Positions 1 to 5,054 of a stretch of 5,204 nt of DNA are shown piece after piece. The DNA lies in NCBI GenBank assembly GCA_016789035.1, contig JAEUSC010000347.1:1-5204 (forward strand), in the 5' to 3' direction. How positions within the stretch are numbered: position 1 is the stretch's first letter; every line of letters starts with the position of its first letter. The notes under the pieces are model-generated. The model was not told the origin of the DNA and did not search any database. It saw only the letters and a list, made by a program, of their open reading frames with translations. Source of the stretch: Candidatus Omnitrophota bacterium. GTDB taxonomy: Bacteria; Omnitrophota; Gorgyraeia; Zapsychrales; Fredricksoniimonadaceae. Both the position numbers and the translations under genes were made by a program.

Positions 1-1
1 C

Positions 2-367
2 AGGACCATCAAAGATGTAGGAGCTGTTATGGCTGAGTCTATCGTGGAGTTTTTTGAAAGACCGACCGTCCGTCGATTAATTGAAAAGTTCAGAGAAAGA
101 GGTTTGCAATTAACGCAGGATGCCATGAATATTTGGGACACCCGTCTGGAAGGAAAAAAGTTTGTATTTACCGGTGAGTTGGAGGGGCTGACACGCCAGG
201 ATGCGGAACAAATGGTCAAGCAATTCGCGGGAGAGGTAAGTTCTTCTGTCAGTGCAAAAACCGACTATGTGGTTGCTGGCCGGGATGCGGGATCAAAGTT
301 GACTAAGGCCCAACAGTTGGGAGTTCGGATTTTAAATCTGAAAGAATTTAAGGAGATGATTTCATGA
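2..367 (+). CDS. ligA: NAD-dependent DNA ligase LigA, C-terminal part (5' end cut by window)
   Basis: This is the last 121 residues of LigA, which seals nicks between Okazaki fragments and in repair, using NAD+ as the adenylyl donor. The reading frame is open to the window edge, so the adenylation, OB-fold and zinc-finger domains lie upstream and cannot be seen. Visible residues 1-20 (containing DVGAVMAESIVEFF) match the last helix-hairpin-helix of the family, normally written IGpvvAeSI..FF. Residues 45-121 form a BRCT domain: the GKKFVFTGEL strand, then LTRQDAEQMV, then SAKTDYVVAG, then GSKLTKAQQLGV, ending in LKEFKEMI. This order and ending are typical of intact LigA C-termini, so the 3' end looks complete. 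The stop TGA (365-367) overlaps the ATG of the next gene by four bases. A methionine codon at 29 lies inside the HhH motif and is not a start. The only other candidate would be a stand-alone BRCT protein, which the HhH segment argues against. Confidence 0.95.
   Translation, partial: RTIKDVGAVMAESIVEFFERPTVRRLIEKFRERGLQLTQDAMNIWDTRLEGKKFVFTGELEGLTRQDAEQMVKQFAGEVSSSVSAKTDYVVAGRDAGSKLTKAQQLGVRILNLKEFKEMIS
350..355 (+). promoter_or_regulatory. Ribosome binding site of the lipoprotein gene
   Basis: AAGGAG lies inside the last codons of ligA, eight bases before the ATG at 364. Two ATG codons follow in tandem (364 and 367). The spacing favours the first, which forms the ATGA stop/start overlap with ligA. 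Confidence 0.75.
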
Positions 368-891
368 TGAGACAATTTTTGCAAAGTCGGCGGCCGTTGG
401 CTGTCGGGGCGCTGTGCATGACGGTCCTTTTTATGTATTCCGGTTGTGCTCCTCTTAAAAAGAAGTTCATCCGTCAGAAAAAGAAAGACAAGGCCGCGCT
501 CAGTGATTTTGTTCCTGTTCTGGAGCCTGAAGTCTATCCTGTGAAAACCATGGGGCCGGCGGATATTTATGGGCAAAAGTATGCTCTCTTGAAGGTATGG
601 ATTTCGGATTTTGCGGATAATTATGCAACCATCAAAAATGATAAACGGATGGTTGGGGATTTGGAATCGGCACTTAAGGCTATTGAGGAAATGTTAGCAC
701 AGGTGGTCAGTCCTGTTTCAGATGGCCTAAGTACTCTTAAAAATCAAATTGTCTGGGTTCATGATGAGTTTGTCAAACCCGCGTCTTTTCGAAATGTCTC
801 TAAGATTAACAGTGAACTCAGAGAAATTGAAAGAACCATTAATAAAGAATTTAAACCTAAAGCCGTATCAGAGCACTTCAGGGTTCAATAA
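364..891 (+). CDS. Predicted lipoprotein of unknown function (175 aa)
   Basis: I do not recognise the family. Residues 1-27 look like a type II signal peptide: a basic start (SRRP at 8-11), a hydrophobic core (about 12-25), then YSGC with the lipidated Cys at 28. The -3 residue is Tyr rather than the usual Leu, so the lipobox is imperfect. The +2 residue is Ala, not Asp, which under the Lol rule would favour the outer membrane. A very basic patch follows (residues 32-43, KKKFIRQKKKDK), then a Pro-rich linker (about 49-65). From about 68 to the end it looks mostly alpha-helical, with heptad-like hydrophobic spacing around 96-135 and 145-162. No catalytic motif or further membrane segment is visible. 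Its start is set by a good AAGGAG and a four-base overlap with ligA, so it is probably co-transcribed with ligA. Its stop TAA (889-891) is six bases before xerD and in the same frame. That it is a real gene is likely from spacing and signal peptide; its role is unknown. Confidence 0.8.
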   Translation: MMRQFLQSRRPLAVGALCMTVLFMYSGCAPLKKKFIRQKKKDKAALSDFVPVLEPEVYPVKTMGPADIYGQKYALLKVWISDFADNYATIKNDKRMVGDLESALKAIEEMLAQVVSPVSDGLSTLKNQIVWVHDEFVKPASFRNVSKINSELREIERTINKEFKPKAVSEHFRVQ

Positions 892-897
892 TCGTTC

Positions 898-1788
898 ATG
901 GAAGAGTGGGTCAAAGATTTTATTGATCATTTGTCAGTCGAGCGTGGTCTGGCCAAAAACACGTTGATGGCCTATGCCAGTGATTTGAATTTGTATCAGG
1001 GCTATTTGCAGCGGCAGAAGATTTTGACCTTCGAGGCTGTCAAACGGGATCTGATTACAGATTTCTTGTATGATCTGAAAAGACGTGAATTAACAACGGC
1101 CTCTATCTGTCGGGCATTAACTTCGGTTAAAATGTTTCATCGCTTTTTGGTCAGGGAAAATTTACTGAAAGATGATCCTACTAACCTTATTGAATCCCCC
1201 AAGCTTTGGAAGCGGGTTCCAGATGTCTTGAATCAGGAGGAAATCGAGCGGATCATTCAGGCGGCCTATGGGACAAGCGCTCAACAAATCAGAGATTATG
1301 CAATTCTGGAATTATTTTATGCCAGCGGGATGCGCGTGACGGAGCTGGCCGATTTGAAATTAAGCGGGTTGAATCTCGATTTGGGTTACATCCGTTGCAT
1401 CGGCAAAGGCCGAAAGGAACGCATGATTCCTGTGGGGAAGAAGGCCCGCGAGGCGCTGCGTACGTACTGTCAAAAAGTCCGCCCCCGATGGGACAAGAGC
1501 TCTGCGGCCGATGACGTGCTATTTCTGAGCCGTCTGGGCAAACGCATGAGCAGACAAATGATCTGGAAATTGATTAAGGCCTATGCGCGCAAGGCTCAGG
1601 TGCATAAAAACATTAAGCCGCATACATTGCGTCATACGTTTGCCACGCACTTATTAGAGCACGGTGCGGATTTGCGGTCCGTTCAGGAAATGCTTGGGCA
1701 TGCGGACATTTCGACAACTCAGATTTATACTCATGTGGATAAAGAACGATTAAAGTCGGTTCATAAGCAATTTCATCCTCGAGGTTAA
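898..1788 (+). CDS. xerD: Site-specific tyrosine recombinase XerD
   Basis: This is a complete tyrosine recombinase of 296 residues, the usual size for XerC/XerD. With a partner, these enzymes act at dif to resolve chromosome dimers at division. Residues 1-90 are the N-terminal SAM-like core-binding domain (SVERGLAKNTLMAYASDL). The catalytic domain runs from about 108 on and keeps all six active-site residues: Arg146 (ASGMRVTEL), Lys170 (IGKGRKER), His242 and Arg245 (PHTLRHTFATHLLEHGADLR), His268 (LGHADISTT) and the nucleophile Tyr277 (QIYTHV). The HGADLR segment and the ending ERLKSVHKQFHPRG resemble XerD more than XerC, although the two are hard to separate without a tree. The ATG at 898 is the first possible start after the in-frame TAA at 889-891. 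Only a weak CAGGG (879-883) lies upstream, 14 bases away. The phage-integrase alternative is unlikely, because length and neighbours are housekeeping and no attachment repeats or cargo are seen. Confidence 0.93.
   Translation: MEEWVKDFIDHLSVERGLAKNTLMAYASDLNLYQGYLQRQKILTFEAVKRDLITDFLYDLKRRELTTASICRALTSVKMFHRFLVRENLLKDDPTNLIESPKLWKRVPDVLNQEEIERIIQAAYGTSAQQIRDYAILELFYASGMRVTELADLKLSGLNLDLGYIRCIGKGRKERMIPVGKKAREALRTYCQKVRPRWDKSSAADDVLFLSRLGKRMSRQMIWKLIKAYARKAQVHKNIKPHTLRHTFATHLLEHGADLRSVQEMLGHADISTTQIYTHVDKERLKSVHKQFHPRG
1781..1784 (+). promoter_or_regulatory. Probable ribosome binding site for the TTG start of cca
   Basis: GAGG sits in the last codons of xerD, five bases before the TTG at 1790. 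It is a short match, but it is the only purine-rich site near the junction. It supports TTG 1790 over later in-frame candidates such as TTG 1805, TTG 1817 and GTG 1820. Confidence 0.45.
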
Positions 1789-1789
1789 T

Positions 1790-3058
1790 TTGATTTTTGA
1801 TCATTTGGACAGTTCATTGGTGGTATTGGTTAAGAGAGTGGGAAGGATTTCCAGTAGTCTCGGGGTGAAAGCCTATTTGATAGGCGGATGCGTCAGGGAT
1901 TTGATACTTAATCGGCCGGTTATAGACCTTGATTTTGCGGTTGAAAACAACGCATTTGCGGTTGCCCAAAAGTTTGCCAAGCAATTAAATGGTGTCATGG
2001 TTGCTTATCATCAGTTTTTAACCGCCACTGTAACGTTGCCGGATGGAAGAAAAATTGATTTTTCCTCTTTGCGTCAAGAAGAGTATCCTTCTCCTGGCGC
2101 GCTTCCTGATGTTCGTAAGGGGAGTTTATCCGTCGATCTATATCGACGGGATTTTTCCGTTAACGCAATGGCGGTCTCTGTGAATTCTCAGGAATTTGGA
2201 AATATCTTTGATTCTTTTGGGGGGGTAAATGATATAGAAAGAAAGAAAATTCGTGTTCTGCATGACAAGAGTTTTATTGATGATCCAACTCGCATGCTGC
2301 GGGCCGTACGTTTCGAACAAAGGTTAGGGTTTAAGTTGGAGTTTCATACGGAGAAGTTGCTGAGAAAAGCGCTTAAAGATAATGCATTGGACAGTGTTAA
2401 ATCACAACGACTTTTTGAAGAATTTAAGAAAAATTTGAATGAACCGTTGGCTTTACGGAATTTGATGCGCTTGTCAAAGCTCGGTTTACTTAAAAAAACG
2501 CGGTGGGGGATCAATATAACGGCTCGCCAAAGTACCGCCTTGCGCCAATTGGACCGAATTTTTTTACGGATATCAAGCCTGGAAAGAATCGAGGAAATCA
2601 GCAGGTGGTTGATCCGATTGATGATTCTGCTAGAAGGTGCGTCTAAGGTAAGAAGTGAAGAGTTGATGGGGGTTTGGGCGTTGCCAAGTGCTGATCGTGC
2701 AAAAGTTTTGTCTGTAAAAGAACTGGTGCCCATTTTTCGAAGTAAGTCCTTGAAGTTGTATGGACAGAAAGAGATGTTCCATTTGTTACGCACAAGAAGT
2801 GATGAAGAGTTGTTGTATTTCTGGGCGAACCCTATTTGCCAACAGGTTCGTCCGTTGGTAATTAAGGCCTTAACAAAATGGCGTACAGTAGCGCTTAAAA
2901 TCTCGGGGGATGACCTAATGCACGAGGGCATTCCTGCCGGGAAAATTTACAAGCAGCTTCTAGATGATGTTTTGTATCGTGTTGCAATGGGCGATTGTCA
3001 AAAGAAAGACGAGCAGTTGGCTTATGTTCGAAAATTGTATTCAATGAGTGGGCAGTAA
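1790..3058 (+). CDS. cca: Class II tRNA nucleotidyltransferase / poly(A) polymerase family protein (CCA- or A-adding)
   Basis: The family adds CCA (or only CC or A) to tRNA 3' ends, or poly(A) to RNA, without a template. At 422 residues it is a normal length. Motif A is complete: GGCVRD (32-37) and the metal-binding Asp46-Leu-Asp48. Motif B is RRDFSVNAMA (119-128). Motif C covers about 143-157 (GGVNDIERKKIRVL). The motif D region reads DDPTRMLRAVRF (164-175), with Asp where the family consensus has Glu-Asp. The C-terminus has the ISGDDLMHEGIPAGKIYKQL segment (371-390), typical of bacterial CCA-type tails. No HD phosphohydrolase domain or CBS domain is visible. The G[RK][RK]F-type signature described for true PcnB poly(A) polymerases just after motif A is not seen, so I favour tRNA maturation, with full CCA versus A-only addition undecided. 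The start is probably TTG, one base after the xerD stop. The stop TAA forms the first bases of the rbfA ribosome binding site. Confidence 0.88.
   Translation: MIFDHLDSSLVVLVKRVGRISSSLGVKAYLIGGCVRDLILNRPVIDLDFAVENNAFAVAQKFAKQLNGVMVAYHQFLTATVTLPDGRKIDFSSLRQEEYPSPGALPDVRKGSLSVDLYRRDFSVNAMAVSVNSQEFGNIFDSFGGVNDIERKKIRVLHDKSFIDDPTRMLRAVRFEQRLGFKLEFHTEKLLRKALKDNALDSVKSQRLFEEFKKNLNEPLALRNLMRLSKLGLLKKTRWGINITARQSTALRQLDRIFLRISSLERIEEISRWLIRLMILLEGASKVRSEELMGVWALPSADRAKVLSVKELVPIFRSKSLKLYGQKEMFHLLRTRSDEELLYFWANPICQQVRPLVIKALTKWRTVALKISGDDLMHEGIPAGKIYKQLLDDVLYRVAMGDCQKKDEQLAYVRKLYSMSGQ
2130..2149 (+). repeat. Perfect inverted repeat with T-tract inside cca (terminator-like hairpin)
   Basis: CCGTCGAT (2130-2137) and ATCGACGG (2142-2149) are exact reverse complements separated by a four-base loop (CTAT). 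The outer pair 2129/2150 could add a T-G wobble. Five T residues follow at 2152-2156. The shape resembles an intrinsic terminator, but it lies in the codons for motif B of the nucleotidyltransferase, so protein constraint may explain part of it. The repeat itself is certain; any function is not. Confidence 0.5.
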
Positions 3059-3062
3059 GGAG
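3057..3062 (+). promoter_or_regulatory. Ribosome binding site that fixes the rbfA start
   Basis: AAGGAG overlaps the last two bases of the cca TAA stop and sits six bases before ATG 3069. A longer reading from GTG 3048 would place the ribosome binding site inside rbfA and add seven residues (MGSKECV) not expected in the family, so ATG 3069 is preferred. Confidence 0.85.
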
Positions 3063-3068
3063 TGTGTC

Positions 3069-3440
3069 ATGGTTCGAATGGAAAAGGTCAACCAGCAAAT
3101 TAAGCGTGAGATAGGAAATATGATTCAGTATGGGGAGATTAACGATCCTCGACTGACGTTTGTAACGATCACATACGTGGAGTGCAGTAAAGATCTGCAG
3201 CACGCGCGCGTCGGGTTCTCAGTATTATCCAATGATAGAAAAGAAATTCAAAATGTTCAGGAGGGGTTAAGCAGCGCCCGGGGATTTGTCCGTAAACTGA
3301 TCGGTCAAAGAGTACGGTTGCGATACACTCCGGAAATTGTGTTTATCCACGACAACTCATTGTCGTATGCCTCAAAAATTGATCAAACATTGGAAGAGAT
3401 AAAAAAGATGCCCAAGGAAGGCGGAAAAGCAGATGAATAA
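3069..3440 (+). CDS. rbfA: 30S ribosome-binding factor RbfA
   Basis: RbfA binds the 30S subunit during late assembly, helps mature the 16S rRNA 5' end and is important in cold adaptation. With the ATG at 3069 the protein has 123 residues, a normal size. The sequence follows the family's single KH-like fold: N-terminal helix VNQQIKREIGNMI (7-19), then DPRLTFVTIT (26-35), then VECSKDLQHARVGFSV (37-52), then SSARGFVRKLIGQRVRLRYTPEIVF (68-92). Ala70-Arg-Gly72 is the AxG kink that replaces GxxG in this family. The last helix, SKIDQTLEEI, ends in a short charged tail. The frame is also open to a GTG at 3048, overlapping cca by 11 bases, but the strong AAGGAG at 3057-3062 argues for the ATG. The gene runs eight bases into nrnA, so the two are probably translationally coupled. 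IF-2 (infB), which normally precedes rbfA, is not adjacent here. Confidence 0.95.
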   Translation: MVRMEKVNQQIKREIGNMIQYGEINDPRLTFVTITYVECSKDLQHARVGFSVLSNDRKEIQNVQEGLSSARGFVRKLIGQRVRLRYTPEIVFIHDNSLSYASKIDQTLEEIKKMPKEGGKADE

Positions 3441-4395
3441 AAATGCCGTCATTAAAGCTGTTAATTCTCATAAGAGATTTTTGATTTCAACTCATGTTAA
3501 TCCGGATGCGGATGCGATCGGTTCTGCGCTTGCTATGGCGGTTGCTCTGAAGTCTATGGGTAAGACTGTGGTTGTGCTTAATGAAGATGCTGTGCCGGAG
3601 TGGTTGTCGTTTCTGCCGAAGACGGAATGGTTTAAGATGTCTAAAGACGTTCGTGATGTTGTTTATGATGCGGCGATTGTTTTGGACTGTGGAGATTTAT
3701 CGCGTGTCGGCAGTGTCAGAGGGCTTCTACGGACAGGTAAGCCGGTCATAAATATTGATCATCACAAAACGAATGATCATTTTGGCGATATTAATCTGGT
3801 TGTTCCTAAGTCTTCGTCGACGGTTGAGGTTTTATATGGGTTATTCAAGGACATGAAAATCGGTCTTTCCAAAGACTTGGCTGTTTTGCTTTATGCCGGG
3901 CTTATGACAGATACTGGGTCGTTTCGTTACGACTGCACATCTATGTTATCGCATCAAATGGCCGGAGAATTGATCGGTCTCGGGGTTAAGCCACAGGACA
4001 TTTATACGCAGATTTATGATGTTGTCTCGATTAAGGATTTGAAGCAATTCATGAGTGTGTCGACCCAGGTGGAGTTTCTGTCAGGTGGAAGAGTGGCTTG
4101 TTTAGAATTACGTCAAACCGACTTAAAAAAATTTTCGGATAGTTTTGATGTGAGAGACAAAATGTTTGGTCTCTTGCGGTCGGCCAAAGAAGTAGGGGTG
4201 ATTGTTATATTTAATGAGGTTGGAAAAACTAGAACGCGTGTCAATTTTCGCAGCAAAGGGTCGGTTGATGTATCCTTGTTGGCTGCGCGTTTTCAGGGAG
4301 GCGGTCATGCCAAAGCGAGCGGCTGCACGCTGGATTTGAGTTTAAAGGAAACCCGCAAGGTGATTCTGCCTTTGATCATTAAGGAGTTGGGATGA
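3433..4395 (+). CDS. nrnA: DHH/DHHA1 phosphoesterase, bifunctional oligoribonuclease / pAp phosphatase NrnA type
   Basis: NrnA-type enzymes degrade two- to five-base RNAs to mononucleotides and dephosphorylate 3'-phosphoadenosine 5'-phosphate, using Mn2+. The protein has 320 residues, the usual length. The DHH domain shows motif I STHVNPDADAIGS (His21, Asp25, Asp27), motif II LDCGD with Asp85, motif III DHH at 109-111 (NIDHHKTNDHFGDINLV), and motif IV MTDTGSFRYD with Asp160. The C-terminal DHHA1 domain, the substrate-binding half, ends in the glycine-rich loop GGGHAKASG (289-297). All expected metal ligands are present, so it should be active. The ATG at 3433 lies within the end of rbfA. Purine-rich GGAAGG at 3416-3421 is somewhat far upstream (11 bases), so coupling to rbfA may help initiation. 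The stop overlaps the truB ATG by ATGA. Position between rbfA and truB is the usual context of nrnA-like genes. RecJ is excluded by size, and a cyclic-di-AMP phosphodiesterase (GdpP) would carry membrane and PAS/GGDEF parts not seen here. Confidence 0.92.
   Translation: MNKNAVIKAVNSHKRFLISTHVNPDADAIGSALAMAVALKSMGKTVVVLNEDAVPEWLSFLPKTEWFKMSKDVRDVVYDAAIVLDCGDLSRVGSVRGLLRTGKPVINIDHHKTNDHFGDINLVVPKSSSTVEVLYGLFKDMKIGLSKDLAVLLYAGLMTDTGSFRYDCTSMLSHQMAGELIGLGVKPQDIYTQIYDVVSIKDLKQFMSVSTQVEFLSGGRVACLELRQTDLKKFSDSFDVRDKMFGLLRSAKEVGVIVIFNEVGKTRTRVNFRSKGSVDVSLLAARFQGGGHAKASGCTLDLSLKETRKVILPLIIKELG
4381..4386 (+). promoter_or_regulatory. Ribosome binding site of truB
   Basis: AAGGAG within the last codons of nrnA lies five bases before the truB ATG at 4392. 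It confirms this start, which overlaps the nrnA stop as ATGA. Confidence 0.8.
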
Positions 4396-5054
4396 ACGGA
4401 ATTATCGTTGTTGACAAGCCAACCGGTATGACATCCCATGATGTTGTCAGCCGGGTGCGTCGTAAATTATCCATGCGAAGAGTAGGACATGCGGGAACTT
4501 TGGATCCTTTAGCGACGGGCGTGCTTGTTATTTTGTTAGGTAATTCTACCAAGTTGTTTGATAAGTTTGTGACATTCGATAAGGCATATGCAGCCACATT
4601 GATGTTAGGAACACAAACAACAACCGCAGATATCACGGGTGAAGTGATTGAACAAAAGCCATTTGAGCATATTAACCAAAAGGAAATTGAAAATGTTTTA
4701 AGCGAATTTGTCGGGGATTCCCAGCAGAAGCCGCCAATGGTTTCGGCGGTGAAGTATAAAGGCGAGCGGCTTTATAAGCTTGCGAGAAAAGGAATCGTGG
4801 TTGATAGGCCAGCGCGTAATATTCGCATTGATGTTTTACAGATGGTTGATTGTGTTTTGCCGCAGGTTAAGTTCTATTTGGAGTGCTCGAAAGGCACGTA
4901 CGTTCGAACATTGGCCGAAGATGTGGGGGCTCGTTTAGGGTGCGGCGCATGTATTACACAGATTCAGCGCACGAAAGTGGGAATTTTTACATTGCAAGAC
5001 GCTGTGAAACTTGAGGAGCTAAATGAAGGGCATGTGCGATCTTGGTCAGGATAG
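4392..5054 (+). CDS. truB: tRNA pseudouridine(55) synthase TruB, short form
   Basis: TruB converts uridine 55 in the T-loop of nearly all elongator tRNAs to pseudouridine and also acts as a tRNA folding chaperone. The N-terminus MNGIIVVDKPTGMTSHDVV is canonical. The catalytic Asp is D38 in GHAGTLDPLATGVL (33-46). Tyr66 in KAYAATLMLG corresponds to the conserved active-site Tyr. KPPMVSAVKYKGERLYKLAR (113-132) and CSKGTYVRTLAEDVG (165-179, with conserved Arg172) complete the core. At 220 residues it is clearly shorter than the E. coli protein of about 314. It ends soon after the QRTKVGIFTLQDAVKLEEL segment, so the C-terminal PUA-like domain is absent. The bases after the stop encode RibF in another frame, so this is not a frameshifted PUA. 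The missing domain usually strengthens tRNA binding; the catalytic core is intact, and I infer an active enzyme. The 3' end overlaps the preferred ribF start by 32 bases. Confidence 0.95.
   Translation: MNGIIVVDKPTGMTSHDVVSRVRRKLSMRRVGHAGTLDPLATGVLVILLGNSTKLFDKFVTFDKAYAATLMLGTQTTTADITGEVIEQKPFEHINQKEIENVLSEFVGDSQQKPPMVSAVKYKGERLYKLARKGIVVDRPARNIRIDVLQMVDCVLPQVKFYLECSKGTYVRTLAEDVGARLGCGACITQIQRTKVGIFTLQDAVKLEELNEGHVRSWSG
5013..5018 (+). promoter_or_regulatory. Candidate ribosome binding site of ribF inside truB
   Basis: GAGGAG sits four bases before the ATG at 5023, in the ribF frame. Competing in-frame starts are ATG 5032, where GAAGGG is only one base away, and ATG 5056, preceded by a short AGGA at 5048-5051. 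Of the three, 5023 has the strongest site. Confidence 0.5.

Noticed and set aside
299..337. Possible promoter upstream of the lipoprotein gene (TTGACT at 299-304)
   Set aside because: No TATAAT-like element lies 16-18 bases downstream; the A/T-rich TTTAAA at 331-336 is too far away.
1206..1514. Second + strand open frame of 102 codons inside xerD
   Set aside because: It overlaps the catalytic region of xerD in another frame, and its translation shows no family resemblance, so it is a frame shadow.
898..1788. Tyrosine recombinase as a sign of an integrated phage, integron or defence island
   Set aside because: It is a housekeeping-type XerD by length, motifs and C-terminus, sits among essential genes, and no attachment repeats, cargo or composition shift are visible.
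2219..2225. Runs of seven G (2219-2225) and seven T (2559-2565) in cca as frameshift or sequencing-error sites
   Set aside because: The reading frame and family motifs continue correctly across both runs, so no frameshift is needed.
2344..2931. Long minus-strand open frame of 195 codons opposite cca
   Set aside because: It lies wholly opposite a well-supported nucleotidyltransferase gene, has no recognisable motif, and no plausible ribosome binding site or neighbour on that strand.
3379..3403. Possible promoter before nrnA (TTGATC and GATAAA)
   Set aside because: The spacing is only 13 bases and both boxes are weak; the gene overlaps rbfA and is more simply co-transcribed.
3756..3779. Inverted repeat TGATCAT / ATGATCA around the DHH codons of nrnA
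   Set aside because: The stem is A/T-rich, the loop is 10 bases and no T-tract follows; repeated His/Asp codons (GAT, CAT) explain it.
4731..4749. CCGCC / GGCGG inverted repeat in truB
   Set aside because: It has a short 5-bp stem and no T-tract, and falls in conserved PP..SAVK codons; it looks like chance.
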